Assembly: GCA_964034945.1 (NCBI GenBank)
Contig: OZ035963.1
Location: 36,834,361-36,898,360 of the forward strand
Direction: 5' to 3'
Length of the DNA stretch: 64,000 nucleotides
Source of the DNA: Chrysopilus asiliformis
Taxonomy: Eukaryota > Arthropoda > Insecta > Diptera > Rhagionidae
The notes beneath the pieces were generated by a model. It worked only from the letters and a program-made list of their open reading frames with translations. It ran no database searches and was not told the DNA's origin. Made by a program: the position numbers and the translations under genes. Of the stretch, positions 41,001 through 52,260 are shown one piece after another. Positions within the stretch are counted from its first letter, which is position 1, and each line of letters starts with the position of its first letter.

Positions 41001-44000
41001 CTTAACCTTTAGACTCTCGGGGTGACTCCATAAAATATGCAAATTCTAAAGATATAACAAAAATTCAAAACCAAAACCTGTGATTTTAATGAAAATCTTA
41101 AATTGTGAGACCTTAAATTTAAGGGAATGGCTGATACATGATGCTATTATTTTTTTAAACATATACAAAGTTCTAGAAATATGAGACTTATGACAGCATA
41201 ATCCCAAAATTACCATTGCATTTCTTAAAACTATTTATTGGTCAAAAAAGTTTCTCCTGTGCATATTTTTCTTCATTGTCTTTGAAATCTAATTTAACTA
41301 TTTTATTACATAGGAGACCCGAATATTTTTAAAACATTTATTTGGACAATGTGGAGCCTTTAATTGCCATGGAGTCCTCAAAATTATTTTCCTACGCCTA
41401 GGGCCTCCGATTGTCTAAATCCGGCTCTGAGAGTGTTACGTTACGTTTTGTGAAATATAAAACTATTTATTTCTTTATTATATTCAAAAAAAAATTAAAA
41501 CCGTTTTCCATAACAATTTTGTTGTTGACTAAACATCAACAGAAAATTTTCCAATAATATTTTCTTGATAGCCAAAATTCGTGAAGGCATTTCATTCTCA
41601 AGTATAGAGATGTAAAATGGTGCTTTTTCATGTTAAAAATGAATGAAAAAAAAAATAAAAAAAACTCTTACCCCAGTTAATTGTACATTGAATATCGATT
41701 TAAGAAGATCGTGAAAATTCTCGCCTAAAGCCTCAACTAATTTATCGAAAGTGTTTTGATCATATTCCGGAATACATCGATTCGATACTAGTTGTTAAAA
41801 TTATCAAATGTAAATAAACAAATTGTAAACGAAAAATAATAGCGCTTTTATTTTGCAAAATATGTTGCGCAAGTCACGCACTAAGAAAATTTTCTTTAAA
41901 CAATTCTGAAATAAAACAGAATTTGCTCAACAAAAATTTGCTTAACGTAAGATTACTACATTTTTTCACAGAAATAAATTCGCTCAAAAAAATTCTTAAC
42001 TCATCTATACGTATCATATTTCATCTCTATTTTTAAAGACTTTTATTTAGATTGCTTTTTGTCTTTCCGTTTCTTTGTTTGTTGAATTTTGATATCGATT
42101 GACTTGAAATTTGGCAAACAAATTAAAAAATAATCATAAATTTGGTTTTCAAACTTCGGAAAAAAATTAATATTTATTTTAAAAAAAATTTTTTTTGGGT
42201 GTTGTATATTAGAAATAAAACCGAGACAAAACCATAAAAAATCTCAGAAATATTTATCTCACTTTTAGTTCTGACACACAATGCCTAAAAAATTATTTGT
42301 TTTCTTCTTACCACATTTTTTTAATAATAGCTATTTATAGTTTTTTTTTAAATATACCACGATTTTTTTATTTTGCTATAAACTTAAATTTTTTTTAGTG
42401 AAATTTAAAAGGAATATAACTAATAACATAAGACAAACTTAAATTAATTTAAACGGTTTGTTAACCGTTAGCAAAAAATTAAGATACGTCTAAAAAAGTT
42501 AAGAAAATCAAAAAAAAAATAGTATTAACAATAGTTATAGGCATAGCAAACATTGGCTTAAAGTAATAAAACATTATAAAAAGTTTCTTAAAAACATTAG
42601 TACATATAAACAATTAAGCTAAAGTTGATTAAAACATAAAATGTCAGTACATAGAAAAATCTGATCCCTTCCCTGGAATGTTATATTGTAGTAGCTTCAC
42701 AATAAAAAAGATGTTTTTTGTAAAATAAAATAAAATGTTAATATGTGTGTGTGCTCTTAGGACTGATATTATGGCGGCATATGTATTGAAATTTTGAGTT
42801 CATGCTTTAGCAAAGTAATTTTTAATTTGATTTGACAGCGTAAAGATAATTTACCTGTTGTGCATCAGGACTTCTCGAAAAATGCGCAACAATATTTCCA
42901 ATAAAACGGGCTAAATATGTGTCAGTTCGTCTCATTTTCTCCATTATTATTTGCTCACCAAGACGTTTGACATTCTCGCATTTTGCTACTGGCTCATCAG
43001 ATGCAATATTCGACTTTTTCTGATCAAGAATCTGCAACTGATCATCATTGGAGAAAATACTACTTGCTGTTGTATGTTTTATAAAGTCATTTTGCGATAT
43101 GGCGGGTTGCACGGTTGATATAATTTCAGCTAAGCGATTTTGTATCGCGTTGCTAGTGTGTAGAGTATTTGATGTGTTCATAAACTCAATGTGATGTGCT
43201 GATTGGAGTAAATCCCGTCTGTTGCGATTGAACAAATACGACGGAATATATTCGCACAGTGTTGACGAAAATTCCCAAACGCAACGATTCAAAACTGATT
43301 TTTTAAACGCATTATTGATTTTATTGTAAATATTTTGTGTTACTGTTCTACTTTTTTTTCTATTTGTTATTTAGGAAGTAAAATGGTTAAAAAAAATTTA
43401 TTTGATTTAAAAAAAAAGTCTAACTTGACATTTGATAATATACGAAAAGCAGCAATTGTCAGGGAGCAATCATAAAATACCATTTCTACTCTTTCGTTCC
43501 TCTTCTAATTGAAATCAACGGAAGGAAATAGACTTCAACTTTTCAGTAAACGCTCCAGGGAACGAGAACGAAATTATGGTTTTCAATCTCTTCCTCCCCA
43601 GCGAAATTCTACCCAGAGTGAAATCACTTTTGTTTCGCTTCCGAGAAGGAAAAATGAAGAATTTGTTTACCGCTTTATTTGCACAAAAGTGCAGTAAAAG
43701 CGCAAAAAGCCTTTTTTACATGCGTCTTCTATTTTGTTTCGCACTTCTGAAAACAATGCGAAATCATATTCATAACTGATTTTAAGTTTTGCGTTTGTCA
43801 TTTGAAATCTTAAAATCGTAAAATGATAACACTATGCAAATTTTATGGCATTTAAGTAAACGAAGTTTGTTGCGCAATGCAGCAAATTTAAATCCATCTT
43901 AACTTGGAAATTTTGTGCTACAAGCAGTAGGAAAGACTAAAAAGTGAATTTTTTTTTGTATATATAAAATAAAATGATTTAAATAAAATGAATCGTTTTA

Positions 44001-47000
44001 TTTCTTACATACAGTAAAAAAAATTAAAATTTCCTGTCATTCCTAAATTTTTTGTGGCACTCGTTGTAAATTTATTACAAAATTCCAAATTATCAAAAAG
44101 GCTTCGCGTATGCGAATCGCCGGCGATTCTCCTGGAAGTTTCGGCTCGAGAGAAAAAATACAAATGGATGCGAAGAGATTTGCAAGCGAATTCACTTTTA
44201 CTTATTTCGCTCGCCCAGATGATGCAAAATGGCTTTGTTTTTGATTACTAGATCTTAGTGGCCGTGTACGATTTTGGTCGCATCCGAATGGAAATAGACT
44301 GTGTAAACGCGAATGACCATTAGATTTCCATGCGGGTACCGTATTTCCGACGAATGAGTTATGCTACATTTACACGAATGACAAATTTGTCATTTTTTTC
44401 TTGTCATTATGTTAATTCCCGTGTAAATGGCATAATTTTTGTAATTTTTTCTGTCAGAAAATGTCAATCTCTCATAAAAGAATGAACTTGTCCATTCTTT
44501 TATGCCAGATTGTCATTCGTGCAAACGCAATATTAGTTATGACAACTTTAGTATTCAACTTTTGTCATAACTAATATTGCGTTTGTACGAATAACAATCT
44601 GGCATAAAAGAATGGACAAGTTCATTCTTTTATGAGAGATTGACATTTTCTGACAGAAAAAATTACAAAAATTATGCCATTTACACGGGAATTAACATAA
44701 TGACAAGAAAAAAATGACAAATTTGTCATTCGTGTAAATGTAGCATTAGGCATTGCTCTACTCTCTGGGCCACCATACCAAAATGGCAGCTGAGATAAAA
44801 AAAATTGCATATTTTGAGAACAGAACTTTAATACGGTGAGTGAAATATCGTTCTCTCACTAATGAAGCACATACTTATTTGTGCATGATAACCAGTGTTG
44901 CCATTTTTAGCGATTTTTATGGTTTGAAAAACACGTTTTGAGATTTAAGATTTTACTGGTCTTTTGGCGACTTTTCGGAGATTTTCAGCGATTTTCGATG
45001 GTTTCTTAACAAAAAAAAAACTTAGTTAAATGTTTTGCTGGTATATATACATATATCATACCTCACATTTTTTGCTTATTGGGTTAAAAACTCTTTGAAA
45101 TCTCTCACAATAAGTGCTTATTGGGTCCAAAACCCTGTCAAATAGATATAAATAAGTACTTTTAGATTTTTAATTTGTTTTGCTGCAAGTGCCGTGTTTA
45201 TAAAATGTGATTTGTGATTGGGTTTCCAGTTTCAGGAGATAATGAATAATTCTTATATTGTAGGTTTTTGAACTCGCCAAATATTTTACTATGTTTTAAT
45301 AAGAAGTTGTTTTTATTATTATATTTTATTTTTGTTGACAAATACATACATAATAGGCCTAGCCCACCTAAAAATAAATGCATCGTATCGAACAATTTAT
45401 GCAAACGAAATGTGTTTAGAATATGATTCTACATAACCGTTTAATGCAGTGATGCTATATCGAGGGGAATTCCCCTTTTTGCGGGGAATTTGACTATAAA
45501 AATTGTTAATAAGGGAAAAGGGGAAAAGGCTACAAAACGAGGGGAAACGATTTACAAAGAAGGGAAAATCTTCGCATTTTCACTAAATCCGAAATACTTT
45601 TAAAAAATTACGGAAAAGTAGAAATACAAATAAATAAAAACAATTACAATCCAATTCCAAGCTTAGGCAAAGGTAAAGAGGGAAGGAAATGCCCTTATTT
45701 ATGCATTTGCCACTTTATAATGATCGTATTGCAATTGTAAAGTACTTTTAACCGCTTTGAAAAAAAAAAACACATTAAAAAGTACCATTTTTTAAAACTC
45801 CTTTAAAAGACTTTGATAGAAAGTAGTTTCCATGAAAGTTCATTGACACATATTTTTTGTTCGTTTTTCTTATTTCTTAAATATATTTTCAATAGAAATA
45901 TTTTAAATTGCAAATTAGCAGAAGTGCTTTGTTTAAATTATGTAAAAATCAATTAAATCGGTAATTTCTTGGTCATCTTTAAAATTTGGCTTAATGTACT
46001 AATTTCGACCAATATTCGCCAGAAGAATGCATGGACCAGTATCAAAGTGCCCGAAATACAAAAATCGAATTCCATTCGCGACTTGATTTCGTTTTTTTCC
46101 ATTCTTTGATATTTTTATATTTTTTAAATTCAAAATATGGAAATAATTTTTACCGAATTTAAGGAGGACAGGATCATTTTAAGCTCAAAAGCAAAGGAAC
46201 CACGGTATAATAACACATGGGCCAGCTGTCAAAAATGTGTAATTCACGTGACGTACATGCGCAGTAGAATACCATTTTGGACACTCGGAAGATATTACCT
46301 TCTATTTGTATACCGTGCAAAGGAACTACCTTGATTTATACATTTGTGACTTGCTTTGATTATTATCCAATTGTGAATCCCGACTTTTTTTCATATCTTA
46401 TTTGACGTTTGGTTGGAGACCCGTGACGTTGTTATCGGGAATTTTGTTAAAGCTTTACAAAATATAAAATTATTTCCTAATTTGTGCTTTTTTCTCTTAA
46501 AAGACTTTAACATGAGTCCAGATGACAATAATTTTTGGTTTTAATAAATGAATTCTTTATTTAAAATTCGTTGTTTTTATAGGGGAAAAACGAGGGGAAT
46601 TTCGTTATTGAAAAAGGGGAAAAAGGGGAATTTCGTCATTTGAAAAGGGGAATGGCACTAAAAGTACATAGCATCACTGGTTTGATGTGCCCAAATCCCA
46701 TCAAATCCCTCCTTCTACGCTCTCTCATACAAATGGATTGTCCCCATGAATCAAATTTGATTCATGGATTGTCCCCATATAGAGTAATTGACAATTGACT
46801 CCTGACAATTATAGCTTTTCCCACGTTTTTTTATTGGTTTTAAAATTATATATAGATTCTTGATTTAAGCTCAATAAGATTGTTTGCAAACTTCTTTGTT
46901 TATAGAGGTTAGTTGCAAAAAATGCACGACACATTGTACTATAAAATGGGATTGACAATTTTTTAAACATTTTACTCTGCGACAACACTATAAATGCAGA

Positions 47001-50000
47001 AGCGACAACACTATAAACGGTACATAAAAACAAAACATCGTTATTTTACTTACATGGTTTACTCTTTATATACCAATTTGCACATCTATTATTATCAATG
47101 AGTACTTTGGCATCCTGAACTGTATTAATTTTAGCATAATCCTCAGATGTTTGACATATTATTTTTTCCTTAATTGTAGAAACACTCATTGACTCTTTAA
47201 ATATAAATGTTTCGCTTGGACATTCTTTGACGCAAACTTGCGGGGTTGGGCAACCAACAATTGGTACCAATGGATCTATACATCTTTCCAAATTGAAGAA
47301 AAACAGATATCTTTTATCACGCACTTGGCTATCTATTCCGCATTTCCGATTTTGTGAATCAGTTGGAACAAGAAGAACATTCAAATCGCCTTTCGATATC
47401 GCTAGAAGTGAACAAAAACACTTAGTTTTATAAAAAATTACTAGAATCGAAATACATTACCGTAATAAGCAACAAAAGCCCATGCGCCCAAAAATATTAA
47501 AAATATAAATAAACATATCACATCTGTACATGATCGCTTTTCTAATGGTCCCTTAAACGATTTGTCAAAATGAAGCGGCTCACCTGCAAAAAAAATTAAC
47601 AGATTAGTATTTGTAATTATGTAATAAACTAAGTGAGTAATTTTTAAAATTATTCTTAATTTTCGGAGGTGTGATTTCAGGCCGAAGCCGATTAATTGGT
47701 CGGACTCACAGATATAATGTCTGTAGATCCCGCCATCTGCTTTCTCAAATGGGACACTCAAGTTTCAACAATTCCGAGGAAGAAAGAAACAGAAAAATTG
47801 AAAAAAAAATATTGGAAGAAATGCTTATGCGGTTTCCCGACGGAATATTACTCAAGTCCTAAACCGATAAATCTTAATAATATTCAAAGTGTCACAGACA
47901 ATAATATGACATATAAATTAATAGTTGATTCAAAAAGCTCACACCCAGGGATGGCAACGATACCTCGATGTTTGCAAAACATCGGCTTTTTAAAAACTAC
48001 GATTTCGTTTTTTGCGATTTATTCCGAAACTAACAATTTTCCAGTAGTCTTATGTATTACAAAACTTGGAGACAATAAAATTTGCTACATTTATGTCTTT
48101 TACTAGAACTCCGTATCTCAAGCCCTTATGAAGATATGTCGATATTTCAAAAAAAAAAAATAGTTTTTTGCAAATATCTCGAAAACTAACGGGTTTTTGG
48201 TGGTTCAACGTATAAGAAGAATTAAAACCGTGTTAATTCTACCTGGGTGCACTCCACCCACAGTAGAGCAAAAGTTAAATTTAACTTTTTCAAAACATCG
48301 GAAAAACATCGAGGTATCGATGTTTTCAGGGCGATATTTTTTGACATCGATGTCGCCTTAAAAAAAACATCGATTTTCGATATATCGAGGTTTTATGAAC
48401 GATGTTGCATCCCTACTCACACCCTAACCTCCCTGAACATTAACGAAAAAAAGAAACAGCGATAGTAAGGCCGTCCCATTTTCGTGCTATGAGATTGCAT
48501 GGAGCGACGCTATCCAGTGTGTATGGACGGACTCTAGTAAGCTTGGATTTTGGCGATACATTTTTGGTGTGGAAGTGTATCACCATGGTTGGTTGGTTTG
48601 ATAGGAGGGGGGGCTCATCAGGGATCCCCACGCACGTAGGCCTCAAGTTGGGCCCATTGTACATCTCCGATGTCCCTCGCTGGAGCAGATTGAGCTCAAG
48701 TACGGTTGTTTAGCCATCCCGCCAGTGCTACATATTTCCGAATCGGCTCCCAGCCCTGAGTTCCTGCCTCATGGAGTTCCTCTAGAAAGGGATGGCCGAA
48801 GCATTTGACGCAAGTACGGGTTAAGGCTGGACAGTGACGCAAGAAATGCTCCACCGTTTCCTGCTTTCCTCCGTAGCCCCTGCATTGTCGATTATCCACG
48901 TGATCCTTCTTGAAAGCGTGATCCTTCAGGAGGGAGTGCCCAGTTAGAATCCAAGTCGTTAGACGAAGGGGATTCCGTTGCAGATTTAAGAGGCTCTTAG
49001 TAAGGTTTGCATTTAAGCCACCCCATAATTCCTTTGTTGTAGTGCCGATCTGACACATGGACCAAAGTTGTTGGTTCTCCTGATCCGCCCTATCCATGTA
49101 CCCTTACGAGCAAGTTCATCTGCCTTCTCATTTCCAGGAATATTACTATGCCCAGGAACCCAAACCATTTTAAGGTGGTTGGTTTCGGAGAGTCTCTTTA
49201 GGTCTTCCTTACATGACTGCACAAGCTTAGATTTGGCAGTGTGTGAAGAAATCGCTTTGATGGCTACTTGACTGTCTGAGCAGATGCAGATATCCTTTTC
49301 AGTCACTGCAAGGTCCAACAGAAGCAGACATTCGTGCAAACGCAATATTAGTTATGACAAAAGTTGAATACTAAAGTTGTCATAACTAATATTGCGTTTG
49401 CACGAATGACAATCTGGCATAAAAGAATGGACAAGTTCATTCTTTTATGAGAGATTGACATTTTCTGACAGAAAAAATTACAAAAATTATGCCATTTACA
49501 CGGGAATTAACATAATGACAAGAAAAAAATGACAAATTTGTCATTCGTGTAAATGTAGCATTAGTACGACATCGTTTTACAATCGAAATTTTTGAAAATC
49601 CCGTTACTCTCATAATATTGCTGCGAAAATTAATATCAAGAATAATTGTTTTACAAGAAAATAAAACAAAAGTTACCCCTTTTTGCAACAGTTTCTCCTC
49701 AAATTCCCTTGATGTATAAAGTCGATTATCTCATAAATACGTTTTGGCGTTCGATACAAGATAAAGGACGATATATATTTTATTCATTCAAGGGACGATA
49801 TATATCATATTCATTAAGTTAGAAAATAATTTAAAAAAAAAATCTTAATTATTAAAAATATGATTTTTTAAAAGCTTTTATTTAGCTTGCCTTTTTGCCT
49901 GTCTGTTTGTCAGATTAAAATCTTGCAATCCGACGATAACGTGATTACCCTTTTCCTTAAATTTTCCGGGAAAATACTTCATCTGAAGATTTTTGGGGTC

Positions 50001-51874
50001 GCTGAATCCGATTCTGGCATTAAGAAATCTGTAAGGATAACTGAAGGTCCTGTATTCGATTTACCCCCTCCTCTTACTCCTCCCACCACTCGGGGTACTT
50101 TTCAATTAGCCTATATTGAACCAAGCCTACAGCGAGCATCCATGCCAAATTTCTGGTCAATCGGTTCAGCCGTTTTCACGTGAAAGAATAACGAACAGAC
50201 AGACAGACAGACACCAACTCATTTTTATATATTAGTATGATTATCGTGATGTTTAAATCAAAAAATTCAATATATAAAACTTGTGAGTGATTTTCAAAGT
50301 GACGATAAACGTCTTAAATGACTTCGATTACCACTAAAGGCATTACACCCAACTCTTTTTTTACACGGTAGATACGTTCCAACGCAAATCGTGTAAAAAA
50401 AAACCGTGTAAAAAAAGATATGCAGCACATATTAAAATTGAGGATGTGTTCCACAGCTTTAAAAAACCGTGTAAGATGAAAAAAAGCTATATGTTGTCCT
50501 AAAAACCGTGCAAAAAAAATATAATAATCTATATATAAAAATGGATGTTTGTCTGTCTGTCTGTTTGTCTGTTTGTTTGAGATTACAAAACTCGAAAACT
50601 ACTGGACCGATTTTTACGCGGTTTTTTGCAAAATGATCTGTGTTGCCAGGAGCAGGTTTTTAGCTATGTAGATTTTCAAAATTTGAAACGGAAGGTCCTG
50701 TAAGGATAATTAAAATATCCCTTTTCCCGTTTTTCCCCGGAAAAATTTGCATTATAGGGTTTTTGGGGTCGCTGATCACGAATCCGGTATTAGATTTTCA
50801 AAATTCGAAACAAAAGGTCCTGTAAGGATAACGTTTTTTCCCAAAAGTTTTTAAGTTATTTATGGTTTTTTGGCATTCTAAAATTTATACAAAAAACTTA
50901 AAGCTGCCAACGTAGGGTCTGCTAGTAAATTATAAAGAAAAACAAAATATATTGAGGCGTTAAAAGCTAGAGTGGACCAACCCACATGTCGAAATCGTGA
51001 ATTTTTTTTTTTGTGTTTGAATCACTATTGCGAGTGAGTTTTTAGATAAAAATGTTTGGTTGCACAAAAGAACATTTCAACATTGAGTAATAAAGTCCAC
51101 AGAAATTTTTTTCCCCAAAAATTTACAGTAAATAATAGTACAAAAGAGAAAAAGCTTCAAAAACTCGATTATGTGGCTTGGTCCACTCTAGCTTTTAACG
51201 CCTCAATTATAAAAAAACCAAATTAGAATAGAAATAAAAATATTATTTAGATTATTCATCGCTACTTGATATTAAGCGTGAACGTTTATTACTGACTTGA
51301 CAAAAATCGCTTCCATTACTAGAGATGTCTAACACATCTGACGAGTTTGAATCCAATGAAGAGTATGGTTCATTATTAACGTTCACTGAATGCGCCCAAT
51401 AACTCAATAATGTGCTTAATGCAATTTTAAATAGACAAATATAAAATCGACTATAAAAATTTCCCCAATTATATTTTATTTTTGTAACTACATGTAAAAA
51501 ATTTTTCTTTAGACTTCGTGTTAGTACAAAAAATTCGTGGAAAAAAATTTTTTTTTCCTTTTTGTGGACCGTGTTATTTCAAAATCGCGTAAAAAAAGAC
51601 CGTGTAAAAAAAGAGTTGGGTGTACCTACTTACAATAGATCCAATTGTTTTTCTTCACTCAAAATATATTTGGCTTGTTTAAAAAAAAAAAAAACAAAAT
51701 AAGTACTACAGTATTCACAAGTAATGATAAACACGAAAAGTTTACACATGAAACTCGCGTAACAATACATACATATGGATATAAAATAATTTACTCACTT
51801 TGTGGTAATAATTGAAAATCATTATGTCCACCAACATAAGAACGAATTTCATCTGAAGATCCACAGCACCCCAT
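38094..51874 (-). CDS. Ctl2: CTL2-type choline transporter-like protein (SLC44)
   Basis: Multi-exon minus-strand gene. Coding exons in order: 51799-51874, 47461-47583, 47054-47401, then either 42855-43294 or 41672-41787, then 40497-40662, 40213-40438, 39802-40147, 38282-38939 and 38094-38206. All junctions have GT/AG and matching phase. Products are 831 or 723 aa. The N-terminus MGCCGSSDE, then FKGPLEKRSCTDV, TM1 (about 47-67), the Cys-rich loop GCPTPQVCVKECP and the tail GSAEKPYFMSKGLMKILGK are diagnostic of SLC44A2/4/5-type proteins. About ten membrane segments are visible. The family moves choline and related solutes across plasma and mitochondrial membranes. Introns of up to 4.2 kb are full of TEs; no coding damage is seen. 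Confidence 0.93.
39156..39392. mobile_element. Tigger/pogo-type MITE in a CTL2 intron
   Basis: Ends CAATGTAACTCGGTTATAAC and the inverted ...TAACCGAGTTACACTG, each flanked by TA. 237 bp, non-coding. Confidence 0.78.
40663..41671 (-). other. CTL2 intron between exon 4b and exon 5
   Basis: About 1 kb of AT-rich sequence with no identifiable element. A short near-repeat (CTTCACGAATTTT.CTGG at 40801; TTCGTGAAGG at 41578) is the only structure noticed. Confidence 0.45.
41672..41787 (-). other. Ctl2: CTL2 alternative exon 4b (short, 116 nt)
   Basis: Acceptor ACAACTAG|TATCG and donor CTGGG|GTAAGA. Joined to exon 3 it reads KPLSNRCIPE, the canonical loop motif of the family, then VEALGENFHDLLKSIF and ends in phase 0. 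It has the same start and end phases as exon 4a. Confidence 0.82.
41788..42854 (-). other. CTL2 intron between alternative exons 4a and 4b
   Basis: 1067 nt, AT-rich. A degenerate relative of the AGCTTTTATTTAG repeat starts near 42046. No gene. RNA pairing signals for exon choice, if any, would be sought here. Confidence 0.45.
42855..43294 (-). other. Ctl2: CTL2 alternative exon 4a (long, 440 nt)
   Basis: Acceptor AAAATCAG|TTTTG and donor CAACAG|GTAAAT. It completes the exon-3 codon to give KPFLNRCVW, then adds a 140-residue hydrophilic, Ser/Asn/Gln-rich segment ending RSPDAQQ in phase 0. It replaces the short exon at 41672-41787; using both shifts frame into a stop. Confidence 0.8.
43295..44358. 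other. CTL2 intron segment without recognised element
   Basis: About 1 kb between exon 4a and the hairpin MITE. Small plus-strand frames (43509-43697, 44054-44251) have no recognisable content and are not supported as genes. Confidence 0.4.
44362..44745. mobile_element. 384-bp near-perfect hairpin MITE, copy 1
   Basis: Starts TGCTACATTTACACGAATGA and ends with the complement. The whole element is one inverted repeat with arms of about 190 bp and a short centre. Flanked by TTA at 44359-44361 and 44746-44748, so PIF/Harbinger-type. It lies in a CTL2 intron. Confidence 0.88.
45447..46679. mobile_element. Non-autonomous hAT element in a CTL2 intron
   Basis: Ends CAGTGATGCTATATCG and the inverted ...ACATAGCATCACTG, with flanking 8-mers GTTTAATG (45439-45446) and GTTTGATG (46680-46687), 7 of 8 matching. 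Both ends contain AGGGGAA/TTCCCCT repeats. No transposase. Confidence 0.82.
47717..48443 (+). pseudogene. Unrecognised small ORF interrupted by a hAT MITE
   Basis: ATG at 47717 opens a frame that runs into the MITE at 47946. Removing the MITE and one CTCACACC copy keeps the phase and leads to a stop at 48441-48443, giving 82 codons. The product starts MSVDPAICFLKWDTQVS and is Lys-rich in the middle (KLKKKYWKKCL); I do not recognise it. It runs antisense to CTL2 within its first intron. It could be a captured gene fragment or part of an older transposon. Confidence 0.35.
47946..48415. mobile_element. hAT-type MITE, copy 2, 8-bp target duplication
   Basis: Perfect flanking CTCACACC at 47938-47945 and 48416-48423. 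Ends CAGGGATGGCAACGAT and the inverted ...CGATGTTGCATCCCTA. 470 bp, related to 35861-36668. Confidence 0.9.
48444..49328 (-). pseudogene. LINE fragment: RNase H and C-terminal domain (I/R1-type)
   Basis: The minus strand reads ICSDSQVAIKAI and VWVPGHSNIPGNEKADELAR, the RNase HI core with its catalytic Asp and the GH..IPGNE.AD.. motif of arthropod LINE ORF2 C-termini. Near 49090 the frame shifts, and a second frame continues (LTTWILTGHSLL, then ETVEHFLRHCPAL), the Cys/His tail found after RNase H in these elements. About 270 bp of 3' UTR-like sequence follows to near 48444. The 5' side is cut by a MITE at about 49329. It is a different LINE group from the CR1/Jockey-like copies, which lack RNase H. 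Confidence 0.82.
49329..49560. mobile_element. Hairpin MITE, copy 3 (one arm missing)
   Basis: Matches the centre and right arm of 44362-44745, ending ...GTAAATGTAGCA|TTA. The left arm is absent and the copy abuts the LINE RNase H fragment. The central loop is inverted relative to copy 1. Confidence 0.82.
49862..50245 (-). repeat. Helitron-like repeat, family B, single-unit copy
   Basis: The minus strand starts TCATACTAATATATAAAAAT, GTTGGTGTCTGTCTGTCTG. It contains one GGTCGCTGAATCCGATTCTG unit like those at 34 kb and ends near AAAAGCTTTTATTTAGC. Boundaries are approximate. Confidence 0.45.
50528..50925 (+). mobile_element. Non-autonomous Helitron-like element, family A
   Basis: Begins A|TCTATATATAAAAATGGATG and ends GGGTCTGCTAG|T, following the Helitron TC...CTAG, A|T-insertion convention. 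The 3' hairpin is degenerate. It shares blocks with the repeats at 16969 and 31361. Confidence 0.55.
50952..51206. mobile_element. 255-bp MITE with TTGAGGCGTTAAAAGC termini
   Basis: Left TTGAGGCGTTAAAAGCTAGA and right complement, about 36 bp of inverted repeat including GTGGACCAA/TTGGTCCAC. Target duplication unclear. Confidence 0.72.
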
Positions 51875-52260
51875 TTTCTAGTGATTAAGCAGTTGTTCAC
51901 ATTTGTATGTTAATAATTAAACCGTCACTTTAAAATGTGTGTAGATTAACAAGCAATAAACTACTGTGGGGGATTTCTTTCAACAAATAATTTTCTCTTG
52001 GGAGTTTTCTAAATAAGAATAATAATCTTTTTTATAGATAAGATATGCGGTCTACATGATATGAATTTTCAACAATATCATACTTTCCGATAACTACTAC
52101 TACAGTTCTCAGCGCTTCATAAATATTACATGGAGGGCCGTACGTAGGCAGATACAAAGGTGCAGCTGCACAGGGCACGGAGTGCTCTGATTGCCGGTAT
52201 TATAAATCAGGAGCTCGTTCGGCGATGCACAATTGAAAAATGAATGTTCCGCGTTATCAG
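51875..52260 (-). promoter_or_regulatory. Region upstream of the CTL2 start codon
   Basis: Probable 5' UTR and promoter of CTL2, bounded on the right by the large inverted-repeat structure. No core promoter motif can be asserted. Confidence 0.35.

Larger units (their letters stand above)
50346..51622. mobile_element. TA-flanked transposon relic with nested repeats
   Basis: Perfect 24-bp inverted termini starting CACCCAACTCTTTTTTTACA, each bordered by TA. More CCGTGTAAAAAAA copies lie inside both ends. It contains a Helitron-like repeat (50528-50925) and a MITE (50952-51206). A minus-strand frame at about 51250-51430 ending RLISSSDE could be a transposase tail; unproven. Confidence 0.75.

Noticed and set aside
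41672..43294. Both alternative CTL2 exons used in tandem in one mRNA
   Set aside because: The long exon ends in phase 0 and the short exon needs phase 1; tandem inclusion meets a stop about 17 codons into the short exon.
43509..44251. Small plus-strand ORFs in a CTL2 intron
   Set aside because: No motif, no splice context, overlapping frames; most likely chance.
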